Shown here piece after piece: positions 1-10,344 of a stretch of DNA of 32,196 bases; positions within the stretch are counted from its first letter, which is position 1; each line of letters starts with the position of its first letter. The notes beneath the pieces were generated by a model, which saw only the letters and a list, made by a program, of their open reading frames with translations, did not search any database and was not told the DNA's origin. A program made the position numbers and the translations under genes. This stretch comes from Candidatus Epulonipiscioides saccharophilum (GTDB lineage: Bacteria; Bacillota; Clostridia; Lachnospirales; Cellulosilyticaceae): positions 1-32,196 of the forward strand of contig LNZM01000127.1 of assembly GCA_002007295.1 (NCBI GenBank). Reading direction: 5' to 3'.

Positions 1-42
1 CTTCATTATATATGATTAAAATTAAAGGAGATGAATACAGAA

Positions 43-615
43 ATGTTTATTGAATTAGAAAATCGTAGTTTAACAGTTGATCAAGCAATTAACGCAGGAT
101 TTAGTCACGCCGGATATGCTAAAATAGAAGAGATGGAATTTTTAGAAGATGTTCGAAAAATGTGTGAAGTAAATAAATGTGGAAAATATAATACAACCTG
201 GTCATGTCCGCCAGCATGTGGAACGTTAGAAGCAGTGACCGATCGAGTAAAAAAATATGATTATGCTATGATATTGCAAGCCACCGAAGACATGGAAGAC
301 GCTTATGATTGGGAGGCTATACAAAGAGCTCAAAAAAGATGCGGCGAAAGCTTAAGAAAATTAGTAAAGGAATTGAAAAATAATAATGTTGATGTTTTAG
401 GCATGGGCGCTGGCGGTTGTGATAAATGTAAAGGCAAAGAATTAAATTGTACTTATCCGAATAATCCATGTAGATTCCCTGACGAATTAAGTTTTAGCAT
501 GGAAGCATGCGGATTATTTGTTAGCAGAGAATGTGAAAAAGCGGGAATGAAATATTATTATGGACCAAATACCATGACTATCAACGCTACAATATTTGTC
601 AAAGAAAACGAATAA
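43..615 (+). CDS. DUF2284 predicted metal-binding protein
   Basis: This is a cysteine-rich protein of about 190 residues that matches the DUF2284 family (predicted metal-binding, function unknown). Visible cysteine motifs are CEVNKC near the N-terminus, CPPACG shortly after, GGCDKCKG in the middle, CTYPNNPCRFP and a late CG; their arrangement suggests metal or Fe-S binding, which is family-level inference. There is no signal peptide or membrane segment, so it should be cytoplasmic. An in-frame ATG at 31 directly abuts the AAAGGAG ribosome site (24-30) and cannot be used efficiently; the ATG at 43, 12 bases after the site, is preferred. The 3' end of the gene is duplicated in decayed form at about 770-805, on the far side of a palindromic repeat. 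Family confidence is high; the biochemical role is unknown. Confidence 0.85.
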   Translation: MFIELENRSLTVDQAINAGFSHAGYAKIEEMEFLEDVRKMCEVNKCGKYNTTWSCPPACGTLEAVTDRVKKYDYAMILQATEDMEDAYDWEAIQRAQKRCGESLRKLVKELKNNNVDVLGMGAGGCDKCKGKELNCTYPNNPCRFPDELSFSMEACGLFVSRECEKAGMKYYYGPNTMTINATIFVKENE

Positions 616-631
616 ATAGTATTTTGATTAT

Positions 632-768
632 ATGCACGCTTTCTCCTCCCATACAAATTTTTGTTACTTCAAGGTAAATCAATTCACATGAGAAACTACA
701 ACTAAAAGTCACGCATTCTCCCTCCGTCAGCTGCGCTGACACCTCCCCCGCAATTTTATAACAAGCCA
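632..768. repeat. GC-rich palindromic intergenic repeat, copy 1
   Basis: The stretch begins with ATGCACGCTTTCTCC (632-646), the boundary motif also seen at 3934 and, inverted, at 7382-7397. It contains the perfect hairpin GTCAGC-tgc-GCTGAC (726-740) flanked by CTCCCTCC and ACCTCCCCC. It lies between the intact end of the DUF2284 gene and a decayed second copy of that end. No protein gene is supported between 616 and 866. Confidence 0.7.
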
Positions 769-769
769 T

Positions 770-805
770 GCAACAATATTTGTAAAAGAAAATCGTTAAA
801 TGATA
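770..805 (+). pseudogene. Duplicated 3' tail of the DUF2284 gene
   Basis: This stretch resembles the last codons and stop region of the upstream gene (586-621): both share ACAATATTTGT followed by AAAGAAAA and a stop, with scattered substitutions. It is a decayed partial copy with no function of its own. The palindromic repeat at 632-768 separates the two copies. Confidence 0.6.
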
Positions 806-851
806 ACTTTTTTTTGAAAATTTTGGGCACACTAGAACTAAATTAATTTAG

Positions 852-3902
<3,051 letters not shown>

Positions 3903-3927
3903 ACTTTTTGCCATCGAGGTAACAAAA

Positions 3928-4210
3928 ATTTTTATGCACGCTTTCTCCCTCCAACTCCCTCCAACTCCCTCCGTCACTTCGTGACACCTCCTCCACAATT
4001 TTGTGAAAACTGACTGAGGCACAACGTAGCGAAACAGACTGAAGGGAAATTGCCCTGCTCCCCTTCCAGGGGCATAGGCGGGAACTTAAGAATCTTTTGG
4101 CGAAGCGAACTAAGGGTGCGGGCAACCTGCTCTAAAGCCTCTCCGCCATAGATCTCCTTTTAAGAGAGCTGTCACGCAGTGACTGAGAGGTTGTGGACGA
4201 TAAACTAATG
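3928..4210. repeat. Palindromic repeat mosaic, copies 2-3
   Basis: It opens with ATGCACGCTTTCTCCC (3934-3949), runs through a threefold CTCCCTCC(AA) repeat, then the hairpin GTCAC-ttc-GTGAC with ACCTCCTCC. Further on come a GACTGA...CAACGTAGCG module, a GGGAACTTAAGAATCTT module (also at 7257-7275 and inverted near 4937-4952), and a second hairpin in the opposite orientation, GTCAC-gca-GTGAC (about 4170-4182). The stretch is clearly more GC-rich than its surroundings. Small open frames inside it are repeat artefacts. Confidence 0.7.
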
Positions 4211-4326
4211 GGAAATTGCAAGGGGATATCGTACTAACAACCTAAAAGTCAATTAACATTCAATGTGTTAGTAATATTTGAAATGAATGATGAAACATAA
4301 AATAATGCAACTTTAGCGAGTGTTAT

Positions 4327-4858
4327 AGCAAAAATCCCGGGGTATATACAAAAAATTATGCCAAAAATGAATATGTCCGAACGATAAACTTGCAAATAAA
4401 AGTTGAATATTAAGAAATGCAGTGAAAATTATTTATCTAAATAAGGTAAGTTGGCTTTAAATAGTACATATCTAAAAGAAAAAGTGCTAAAATTGGAAAA
4501 TTATTTTCGCTAAGCATTCGGAAAATGAAAGTTAAAAATGTATGTATTGCACGAAATGCAGAGTTAATAGCAAAATTTTCGGGGTATATACAAAAAATTA
4601 TGCCAAAAATGAATATGTCCGAACGATAAACTTGCAAATAAAAGTTGAATATTAAGAAATGCAGTGAAAATTATTTATCTAAATAAGGTAAGTCGGCTTT
4701 AAATAGTACATATCTAAAAGAAAAAGTGCTAAAATTGGAAAATTATTTTCGCTAAGCATTCGAAAAATGAAAGTTAAAAATGTATGTATTGCATGAAATG
4801 CAGAGTTAATAGCAAAATTTTCGGGGTATATACAAAAAATTACGCAAAAAATGAATAA
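4327..4858. repeat. 242-bp tandem repeat, about 2.2 copies
   Basis: Units start at 4327, 4569 and 4811, exactly 242 bases apart. The first two are nearly identical and differ by a few substitutions; the third is cut off after about 48 bases, where a palindromic repeat begins. Each unit has the CGGGGTATATAC motif near its start. No credible coding frame with a ribosome site was seen on either strand, although the repeat keeps similar short frames open on the minus strand. Confidence 0.9.
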
Positions 4859-4860
4859 TT

Positions 4861-5170
4861 CTTCAACTCGCCCCGTCACTTTGTGACATCTCCCTCGGAG
4901 AGGGAGGCAGGAGGCACCGCTGTCCCGCAATTTTGTGACTTCTTAAGTTCCCTGCTATGCCTTCCATGGGAGCTGTCAGCGAAGCTGACTGAGAGGTTCT
5001 CATGGTGAGGTGATGTTGCTCCGTAATTTTCCTCCCTTTTTGATTTAAAAGCTTTAGATGCGTAACTCCATTCATTGTTAATGCGACATCCCCTTGAAAT
5101 TTTTCTCTCAGTTTGTTTCGCTACGGAGCGACAACCTCTATTAGTTTGCTCTTGATCTTTGCCTTCCATA
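4861..5170. repeat. Palindromic repeat mosaic, copies 4-5
   Basis: Two hairpin cores in opposite orientation are visible: GTCAC-ttt-GTGAC (4875-4887), followed by CTCCCTC-gga-GAGGGAG (4890-4906), and GTCAGC-gaa-GCTGAC (about 4976-4990) inside a longer GAGCTGTC...GACTGAGAGG context. A module with TTTCGCTACGGAGCG (about 5116-5130) is the inverse of the CGTAGCGAAAC module at about 4025-4035. Nothing here supports a protein gene. Confidence 0.65.
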
Positions 5171-5400
5171 CGATAGGGTTAATACCAGGCCAAACGCATG
5201 TATGTATTTTTTACTAAAAATTACCCTTTTCCTTGATCCTATTATTTAGCTAAGTTCAAGTGCTACGGGCAAGTGCGCAAATTCTTTTATTTTAAAATTT
5301 GAATGTTCATGCTCTTATTCCGTCATCTAACGACAGATCTCTGCGACAGCTCCATGTATGGAGGTTAGGGGTATCGTTTCCCCGTAATTTTATTTTTGGG
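5171..5400. other. Intergenic stretch with a degenerate palindromic repeat
   Basis: No gene was found. A degenerate member of the palindromic family is visible at about 5320-5375 (CCGTCATCTAACGACAG followed by a GACAGCTCC...GGAGGTTAGG arm). The rest is AT-rich spacer. Confidence 0.45.
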
Positions 5401-5401
5401 C

Positions 5402-5426
5402 AAAAAAAAACCACCTCTTGGTGGGT
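5402..5426 (-). terminator. Intrinsic terminator for a minus-strand transcript
   Basis: Read on the minus strand, ACCCACC-aaga-GGTGGT is followed by an uninterrupted run of nine T residues (plus-strand A run at 5403-5411). No minus-strand protein gene lies upstream of it, so the transcript it ends is probably non-coding. Confidence 0.75.
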
Positions 5427-5881
5427 ATGTGTTTCAAGTATTGGCCAAGTACTTGAATACTGATATTAGAGAATAATAATATTAAAGATATTAAATAATA
5501 TTAATTGCTGATATTAAATGATTCTAGTTGTTGATATTAGGGCCAAGTAGAAGTTTCAGAAAAATATTAAGAGTATTCAGATATTCAAATATTAAATATA
5601 ATTGTAGTAAAAAGGTTACACCTTAACAAAATATATTAGATGCTCAATAACAATATAATATTAGAAGAAGGATTACATCTTAACAAAATATGCTAGATGT
5701 TCAATAACAATATTAGTTAGATGTTCAATAACAATATTAAGAAGAAAGGTTATATCTTAACGAAATATATTAGATGCTCAGTAACAATATTAGAAGAAAG
5801 ATTACATCTTAACAAAATATATTAGATGCTCAATTTTCATATTAGGTTGCATACAAGTTTCAAATACTTGTCTTTGCTTTA
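5427..5881 (-). ncRNA. Candidate AT-rich repeat transcript
   Basis: Between a consensus-like minus-strand promoter (5889-5917) and a minus-strand intrinsic terminator (5402-5426) lies about 460 bases with no protein gene. The promoter-proximal half has four units of about 52-57 bases sharing TTAACAAAATATATTAGATG on the plus strand (units begin at 5623, 5680, 5757 and 5809; one carries a 20-base partial insert). The distal half is rich in AATATTA. A near-perfect palindrome, TTCAAGTA...TACTTGAA, sits at 5432-5456, and a related imperfect one, ACAAGT...ACTTGT, at 5852-5871. On the minus strand each repeat keeps a short frame ending in YFVK(M/I/V)-stop without a ribosome site, which may simply reflect repeat identity. 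Transcription is inferred, not shown. Confidence 0.5.
5623..5850. repeat. Direct repeats of about 52-57 bp
   Basis: Four imperfect direct repeats begin at 5623, 5680, 5757 and 5809. Each contains TTAAC(A/G)AAATAT, a TAGATG(C/T)TCA core and AACAATAT. Spacing is 57, 77 and 52 bases, the longer interval being due to an extra partial copy of the TTAGATGTTCAATAACAATA block. Confidence 0.8.
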
Positions 5882-5888
5882 TATTGAT

Positions 5889-5917
5889 ATTTTATAATAA
5901 ATAGCCAAAAAAGTCAA
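5889..5917 (-). promoter_or_regulatory. Sigma-A-type promoter, minus strand
   Basis: On the minus strand TTGACT (5912-5917) and TAAAAT (5889-5894) are separated by exactly 17 bases. The match to the housekeeping consensus is good, and it points into the repeat tract and towards the minus-strand terminator at 5402-5426. Confidence 0.65.
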
Positions 5918-6018
5918 TAGTAAAATAACAAATGTAACTTAAATGCAACAAAAAATGAGGAAACTTTTTGCAAAAAACAAGTATTGTAGAGGGAATTTAG
6001 AAAATATGAAAAAAAAAG

Positions 6019-6047
6019 CTGACTTTTTTGTAATGTTGATGTAAACT
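6019..6047 (+). promoter_or_regulatory. Weak candidate promoter for the malic enzyme gene
   Basis: CTGACT (6019-6024) and TAAACT (6042-6047) lie 17 bases apart, about 40 bases before the gene's start. Each hexamer matches consensus at four of six positions, so this is a tentative call in AT-rich DNA. Confidence 0.3.
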
Positions 6048-6087
6048 AAAGTGCATTAAGACCCAATTTATTATATGGAGGAAAAAT

Positions 6088-7233
6088 ATGAAACAAAAGT
6101 CACTAGATTTGCATGAAAAAAATCGGGGAAAAATAAGCATAGTAAGTAAATTAGAAACGAAAACGCAGGAAGATTTAAGTTTAGCTTATAGTCCAGGTGT
6201 AGCATATCCGTGTTTGGCCATAAAAGAAAATAAAGAAGATGTTTATAAATATACCTCCAAGGGCAATATGATAGCCGTGGTTAGCGACGGTAGCGCTGTT
6301 CTTGGCTTAGGCAATATCGGCCCCTTAGCTGGACTACCGGTCATGGAAGGCAAAGCAATATTATTTAAAAATTTTGGCGGTGTCGATGCTATCCCAATTT
6401 GTTTAGATACGCAAGATCCAGACGAGATCATAAATATTTGTAAAGCTATAGCTCCTAGTTTTGGCGGAATAAATTTAGAAGATATCAGTGCGCCGAGATG
6501 TTTTTATATAGAAGAAACACTAAAAAGGGATCTAGATATCCCGGTATTCCATGATGATCAACATGGTACGGCCGTGGTTGTGTTAGCCGCATTAAAAAAT
6601 TCCTGCAGATTATTAGGTCGAGAATTTAGCGACTTAAAGGTTGTTGTTAATGGACCCGGAGCAGCTGGGACAAGCATTATAAAATTATTGCACCATTGCG
6701 GAATTAAAGATATTATTGCATGCGACAAACAAGGAACTTTATATAAAGGTCGAGAAAATGATACACCAGAAAAACAAGAATTAGCCGAGATAACAAATTC
6801 AGAACAATTAAAAGGTGATTTGAAATCCGCTATGGTTGGACGAGATGTTTTTATTGGCGTTTCAGTCGCTAATTGCGTAACTCAAGATATGGTAAAATCG
6901 ATGAATAAAGATCCGATCGTTTTTGCTATGGCTAACCCTAATCCGGAAATTACCTATGACGACGCTAAATCAGCCGGCGCTATCATAGCCGGTACAGGGC
7001 GATCCGATTATCCTAATCAGATTAATAATGTATTAGTTTTTCCTGGGTTATTTAAGGGTGTTTTGGCGGCCAAATGTAAGATTACAGAAGAAATTAAAAT
7101 TTTGTCTGCTGAAGCTATCTCTAGTCTTATTTCTGATGACGAATTAACAACTGATTATATTATTCCAAATCCGTTAGATTTGAGAGTAGCGGATACCGTT
7201 GCGAAGTTTATCATAGACGCAAAAGCTAACTAA
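6088..7233 (+). CDS. Malic enzyme (malate dehydrogenase, decarboxylating)
   Basis: The 381-residue protein matches the short bacterial malic enzymes. It oxidatively decarboxylates malate to pyruvate with NAD(P), linking C4-dicarboxylates to pyruvate in the cytoplasm. Visible signatures are YSPGVAYPC near the N-terminus, VSDGSAVLGLGNIGP, metal-binding NLEDISAP, FHDDQHGTA, and the nucleotide-binding loop VVNGPGAAGTS. Length is normal for single-domain members without a C-terminal phosphotransacetylase-like extension. A TGGAGG site (6076-6081) precedes the ATG. Fumarase follows in the same direction after a 258-base gap filled with a palindromic repeat; together they interconvert fumarate, malate and pyruvate. 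Whether NAD or NADP is preferred cannot be decided from sequence. Confidence 0.93.
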   Translation: MKQKSLDLHEKNRGKISIVSKLETKTQEDLSLAYSPGVAYPCLAIKENKEDVYKYTSKGNMIAVVSDGSAVLGLGNIGPLAGLPVMEGKAILFKNFGGVDAIPICLDTQDPDEIINICKAIAPSFGGINLEDISAPRCFYIEETLKRDLDIPVFHDDQHGTAVVVLAALKNSCRLLGREFSDLKVVVNGPGAAGTSIIKLLHHCGIKDIIACDKQGTLYKGRENDTPEKQELAEITNSEQLKGDLKSAMVGRDVFIGVSVANCVTQDMVKSMNKDPIVFAMANPNPEITYDDAKSAGAIIAGTGRSDYPNQINNVLVFPGLFKGVLAAKCKITEEIKILSAEAISSLISDDELTTDYIIPNPLDLRVADTVAKFIIDAKAN

Positions 7234-7400
7234 CTCCCTCTGTATAGTCCCATAGGGAGGAACTTAAGAATCTTATTTCTGGAAAGAGAGCTGTCACAAA
7301 ATGCGGGGTACTCCCTCCGTCTTCACAGCATTGCGGGAAAGTGGTGCCTCCCTCAGGGAGGTGTCAGCGTTAGCTGACGGAGGGAGAAAGCGTGCATAAA
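7234..7400. repeat. Palindromic repeat mosaic, inverted copy
   Basis: The block begins with CTCCCTCTGTATAG right after the malic enzyme stop and ends with GGGAGAAAGCGTGCAT (7382-7397), the exact reverse complement of the boundary motif at 3934-3949. It contains CCTCCCTCAGGGAGG and the hairpin GTCAGC-gtta-GCTGAC, plus the GGAACTTAAGAATCTT module shared with 4081. The remaining bases to the fumarase start (7401-7470) show no gene. Confidence 0.75.
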
Positions 7401-7491
7401 AGTTTTTGTTATTAATCTTAGCATGCAAAGTACGGAGCTATAGCCCAGCACCTCGCTCGTAAAATTATAGAAGAAAGGATTGATTCAAAAT

Positions 7492-8856
7492 ATGAAATAT
7501 AGATTAGAAAAAGACAGTATGGGTGAAATTAAGGTAGAGGAGGACAAGCTTTGGGGTGCGCAAACGCAACGCAGTTTAGAAAATTTTGCAATCGGTAATC
7601 GAAAAATGCCCTCCGAAATGATATGGGCCTTAGCTATGCTAAAAAAAGTTTGCGCATTCTCTAACGTTGTTTTCGGAAAATTAGAGCCTGCTGTAGCCGA
7701 AGAAATCGGCCTTGCTACTAACATGATTATGGCCGGAAATTTATCCGAACATTTTCCACTGAGCATTTATCAGACTGGATCTGGAACACAAACAAATATG
7801 AATTTAAATGAAGTGATAGCAAATTATGTTAATGCTCAGAACAAAACTCGTAAGGTTCATCCAAACGACGATGTAAATAAATCACAAAGTTCCAACGACA
7901 TTTTTCCTTCTGCAATGCACATATCGGCCGTCAAAGCGTTGCATGAAAGGTTATATCCGAATCTCGAAAAGTTATCAGAGACATTTGCAAAGTTAAGTTG
8001 GGAATATAAAGAAGTAATAAAAATAGGTCGAACTCATCTCCAAGACGCTACACCCATAACATTTGGCCAAGAAGTAAGTGCTTGGACCAGAATGTTGGAT
8101 AATTCTCTGAAGATGATCAAGGACACCGAAAAATATTTATACGAATTACCTATTGGTGGGACAGCCGTTGGAACTGGATTAAATGCGCCCGCTGGGTTTG
8201 GTGACTTGGCCTGTGAATTGTTATCAGAAGAAATTGGGTATAACTTCGTAAGTGCAGACAATAAATTTCACGCCTTAAGTAGCAAAGATTCTTTAGTCAA
8301 CTTACATGGCTCACTGAAAACTTTAGCTACTAGTTTGATGAAAATCGCCAATGATGTTAGATGGTTAGCCTGTGGACCAAGAGCAGGGATAAATGAAATA
8401 AAAATACCTGAAAACGAGCCAGGATCATCTATAATGCCCGGAAAAGTCAATCCAACACAATGTGAAGCTTTGACCATGGTAGCTACCAGAGTTTTTGGTA
8501 ACGATGTAACAATCGGCTTAGCTGGAGCCAGCGGAAATTTTCAACTAAACGTCTTTATGCCTATACTAATTGATAGCTTGTTAGAATCTATCAATTTATT
8601 ATCGGATTCTATCTGTTCCTTTAACGATAATTGTGCAGTTGGAATTTTGCCAAACCATGATCAAATGGAAAAAAATCTCACAAATTCCTTAATGCTAGTG
8701 ACCGCTTTAAATCCTTATATTGGCTATGATAAGGCGGCCGAGGTAGCGAAATTCGCATTTGAAAAAGGAATAAATTTACAAGAAGCAGCCATACAATTAA
8801 ATATTGTAACTCAAGAAGCGTTTCAATTGTATGTTAATCCCAAAAAAATGATTTAA
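7492..8856 (+). CDS. fumC: Fumarate hydratase, class II
   Basis: The protein of about 454 residues catalyses reversible hydration of fumarate to L-malate and belongs to the fumarase/aspartase superfamily. Family motifs are in order: SGTQTNMNLNEV, SSNDIFPSAMH, GRTHLQDATPITFGQE, GTAVGTGLNAP, and the mobile signature loop GSSIMPGKVNPTQCEA at about residues 310-325. The sequence HPNDDVNKSQSSND and the C-terminal SLMLVTALNPYIGYDKAAE favour fumarase over aspartase. An in-frame TTG at 7480 abuts the AAAGGA site, so the ATG at 7492 is taken as start. Class II fumarase is iron-independent and oxygen-stable, unlike the class I enzymes of many anaerobes. It probably works with the upstream malic enzyme. 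The infC promoter begins only eight bases after its stop, and no terminator lies between them. Confidence 0.95.
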   Translation: MKYRLEKDSMGEIKVEEDKLWGAQTQRSLENFAIGNRKMPSEMIWALAMLKKVCAFSNVVFGKLEPAVAEEIGLATNMIMAGNLSEHFPLSIYQTGSGTQTNMNLNEVIANYVNAQNKTRKVHPNDDVNKSQSSNDIFPSAMHISAVKALHERLYPNLEKLSETFAKLSWEYKEVIKIGRTHLQDATPITFGQEVSAWTRMLDNSLKMIKDTEKYLYELPIGGTAVGTGLNAPAGFGDLACELLSEEIGYNFVSADNKFHALSSKDSLVNLHGSLKTLATSLMKIANDVRWLACGPRAGINEIKIPENEPGSSIMPGKVNPTQCEALTMVATRVFGNDVTIGLAGASGNFQLNVFMPILIDSLLESINLLSDSICSFNDNCAVGILPNHDQMEKNLTNSLMLVTALNPYIGYDKAAEVAKFAFEKGINLQEAAIQLNIVTQEAFQLYVNPKKMI

Positions 8857-8863
8857 AAGACTC

Positions 8864-8892
8864 TTGACAGCTTATATCTCTTATGTTAATAT
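8864..8892 (+). promoter_or_regulatory. Strong sigma-A promoter of the infC operon
   Basis: A perfect -35 TTGACA (8864-8869) and a -10 TAATAT (8887-8892) are separated by exactly 17 bases. Transcription would start near 8899, giving a leader of about 240 bases before infC. Confidence 0.85.
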
Positions 8893-8898
8893 TGTAAA

Positions 8899-9076
8899 GT
8901 AAATATCGGACTAAGCAGAAAAATAGAAAAGTATGGATATGTAAGTAACCAAGACTATTTTCTCACCTTACAATAATTGTATTCGTAAGGTCATACTGAC
9001 CTAAAATAATTTTTTTTTTAAAAGGTATTTGTATGCAAAAAGGGGTGAATAGGATTTTCTTATTCACTCTTTTTTT
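8899..9076 (+). ncRNA. infC leader RNA, probable L20-type attenuator
   Basis: The untranslated leader between a strong promoter and infC ends in an intrinsic terminator well before the coding region. In Firmicutes the infC-rpmI-rplT operon is controlled by ribosomal protein L20, which binds a structured leader and promotes premature termination; the position and gene order here fit that model. The pairing CTTACAATAA...TTCGTAAGG around 8965-8992 is one visible helix. Assignment to the L20 leader rests on context and architecture, not on a covariance-model match. Confidence 0.7.
9042..9076 (+). terminator. Attenuator terminator upstream of infC
   Basis: GTGAATA (9045-9051) pairs with TATTCAC (9061-9067), extended by G-T and G-C pairs at the base, and is followed by a T run to 9076. 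It lies about 60 bases before the start of infC and so must be conditional. Confidence 0.85.
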
Positions 9077-9137
9077 AGTCCTATGCGACACTCACGCTTT
9101 GAGTGATATCAAAAAAACACTTTAGGAGGTGCTTTCT

Positions 9138-9641
9138 ATCAACGAGGCAATGATTAACGAACAGATTCGTGACAAGGAAGTTAGATTAATTGGATCAAAT
9201 GGGGAACAAGTAGGAATTGTGCCATTAAAAGAAGCGCAACGCAGGGCATCAATTGCAAATTTAGACTTAGTAAAAATTGCTCCTCAAGCAAAACCCCCAG
9301 TTTGCAAGATTATGGATTACGGAAAATTTAAATTTGATGCTGCTAAGAAAGAAAAAGAAGCGCGTAAGAAACAAAAAACGGTTAGTATTAAAGAGGTTAG
9401 ATTGACTGCTAGTATCCAAGACAATGACCTGAACACGAAGTTACGCAATGCACAAAAGTTTCTAACTCAAGGAGATAAAGTAAAAATTTCTGTCATCTTC
9501 AGGGGCCGAGAAATGATGCATAAAGAAAAAGGTGAAGAGCTATTACAAAGAGCTATTGACCAACTAAAAGAGTTTGGCGTAACAGACCAAAAGCCTAAGT
9601 TAGAAGGCAGAAGTATGGGGGTACTTGTCACTCCAAGGTAA
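9138..9641 (+). CDS. infC: Translation initiation factor IF-3
   Basis: IF-3 binds the 30S subunit and checks start-codon/initiator-tRNA pairing. The N-domain begins with [14 protein letters not shown], continues through [19 protein letters not shown] and the lysine-rich linker [11 protein letters not shown], and the C-domain carries [17 protein letters not shown]-like sequence. AGGAGG occupies 9124-9129. The only start-like codon at proper distance (8 bases) is ATC at 9138; the GTG at 9129 overlaps the ribosome site and the first ATG (9150) is 20 bases away. IF-3 genes are known to use rare AUU/AUC-type starts for autoregulation, so ATC is the best call, giving about 168 residues. It heads the infC-rpmI-rplT operon. 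Confidence 0.93.
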   Translation: MNEAMINEQIRDKEVRLIGSNGEQVGIVPLKEAQRRASIANLDLVKIAPQAKPPVCKIMDYGKFKFDAAKKEKEARKKQKTVSIKEVRLTASIQDNDLNTKLRNAQKFLTQGDKVKISVIFRGREMMHKEKGEELLQRAIDQLKEFGVTDQKPKLEGRSMGVLVTPR

Positions 9642-9667
9642 ATATCAACATAGAGAGGACTACTATA

Positions 9668-9862
9668 ATGCCAAAGTTAAAAACTAATAAAGCAGCTGCA
9701 AAACGTTTTAAAGTAACTGCTACAGGGAAACTTAAGAGAAGTAAAGCATACACTAGCCATATTCTTACCAAAAAGTCTCCAAAAAGAAAACGTCACCTAG
9801 GAAAAGCAGGTCTAGTTGATACGACTAATGAAAAACAAATGAAGCGTTTACTTAACGTATAA
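9668..9862 (+). CDS. rpmI: Ribosomal protein bL35
   Basis: The 64-residue, lysine/arginine-rich protein of the large ribosomal subunit begins [20 protein letters not shown] and has the family's [17 protein letters not shown] segment; the length is normal. An AGAGAGGA site precedes the ATG. It lies 26 bases after infC and 15 before rplT, the standard Firmicute operon order. Confidence 0.97.
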   Translation: MPKLKTNKAAAKRFKVTATGKLKRSKAYTSHILTKKSPKRKRHLGKAGLVDTTNEKQMKRLLNV

Positions 9863-9877
9863 TCAGGAGGAGAAAAA

Positions 9878-10234
9878 ATGGCCAGAGTAAAGGGTGGCGT
9901 TGCTACCAAAAAAAGACGAAATAGAGTATTGAAGCTTGCGAAAGGTTATAGAGGGGCGAAATCCAAACAGTTTAGAACAGCAAAACAAGCGGTAATGAAG
10001 TCTCTAAACTATTCTTATATAGGCAGAAAACAAAGAAAAAGGGAATTCAGAAAGCTTTGGATTGTTAGAATCAATGCTGCGGCCCGTATAAACGGTACTT
10101 CTTATAGTAAATTGATGAGTGGATTAAAGAATGCTCAAATAAATATTAACAGAAAAATGTTATCCGATTTAGCCATTAACGATCCAAGTGCTTTCTCTAG
10201 TTTAGTGGAAACTTCTATGTCTAATCAAAAGTAA
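9878..10234 (+). CDS. rplT: Ribosomal protein bL20
   Basis: The 118-residue protein is full length for bL20, a 23S-binding assembly protein and, in Firmicutes, the repressor of its own operon through the leader RNA. It starts [20 protein letters not shown] and includes [17 protein letters not shown] and [23 protein letters not shown] lies seven bases before the ATG. It is the last gene of the operon; a bidirectional terminator follows at 10345. The gene's 3' tail recurs as a diverged copy 50 bases downstream. Confidence 0.97.
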   Translation: MARVKGGVATKKRRNRVLKLAKGYRGAKSKQFRTAKQAVMKSLNYSYIGRKQRKREFRKLWIVRINAAARINGTSYSKLMSGLKNAQININRKMLSDLAINDPSAFSSLVETSMSNQK

Positions 10235-10269
10235 TCTAAATGTAGATGAATGTAACAAATGTTAGCCGG

Positions 10270-10310
10270 TTTAGCCAAAAGTAATTTCAATGCAGATGAA
10301 AATACAAAAG
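10270..10310 (+). pseudogene. Duplicated 3' tail of rplT
   Basis: This stretch aligns with 10220-10260 (end of rplT and following bases) at an offset of 50: both hold CAAAAGTAAT, AATG and AGATGAA in register with several substitutions between them. It is a decayed tandem copy of the gene's end and codes for nothing. Confidence 0.65.
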
Positions 10311-10344
10311 ATAATCTAAAAGGTAATACAAATATAATATAATA

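Noticed and set aside
632-805. Long target-site duplication of an insertion sequence around the repeat
   Set aside because: No transposase is present, and the duplicated segment of about 35 bp is much longer than usual target duplications; tandem duplication is at least as likely.
4437-5169. Several overlapping minus-strand open frames of 66-97 codons
   Set aside because: They lie in the 242-bp tandem repeat and the palindromic repeats, repeat themselves with it, have no ribosome site and no familiar domain; they are repeat artefacts.
5623-5850. Repeat tract considered as a CRISPR array or plasmid iteron origin
   Set aside because: Intervals are mostly filled by the repeat itself, spacing is irregular, and no cas or replication-initiator gene is near.
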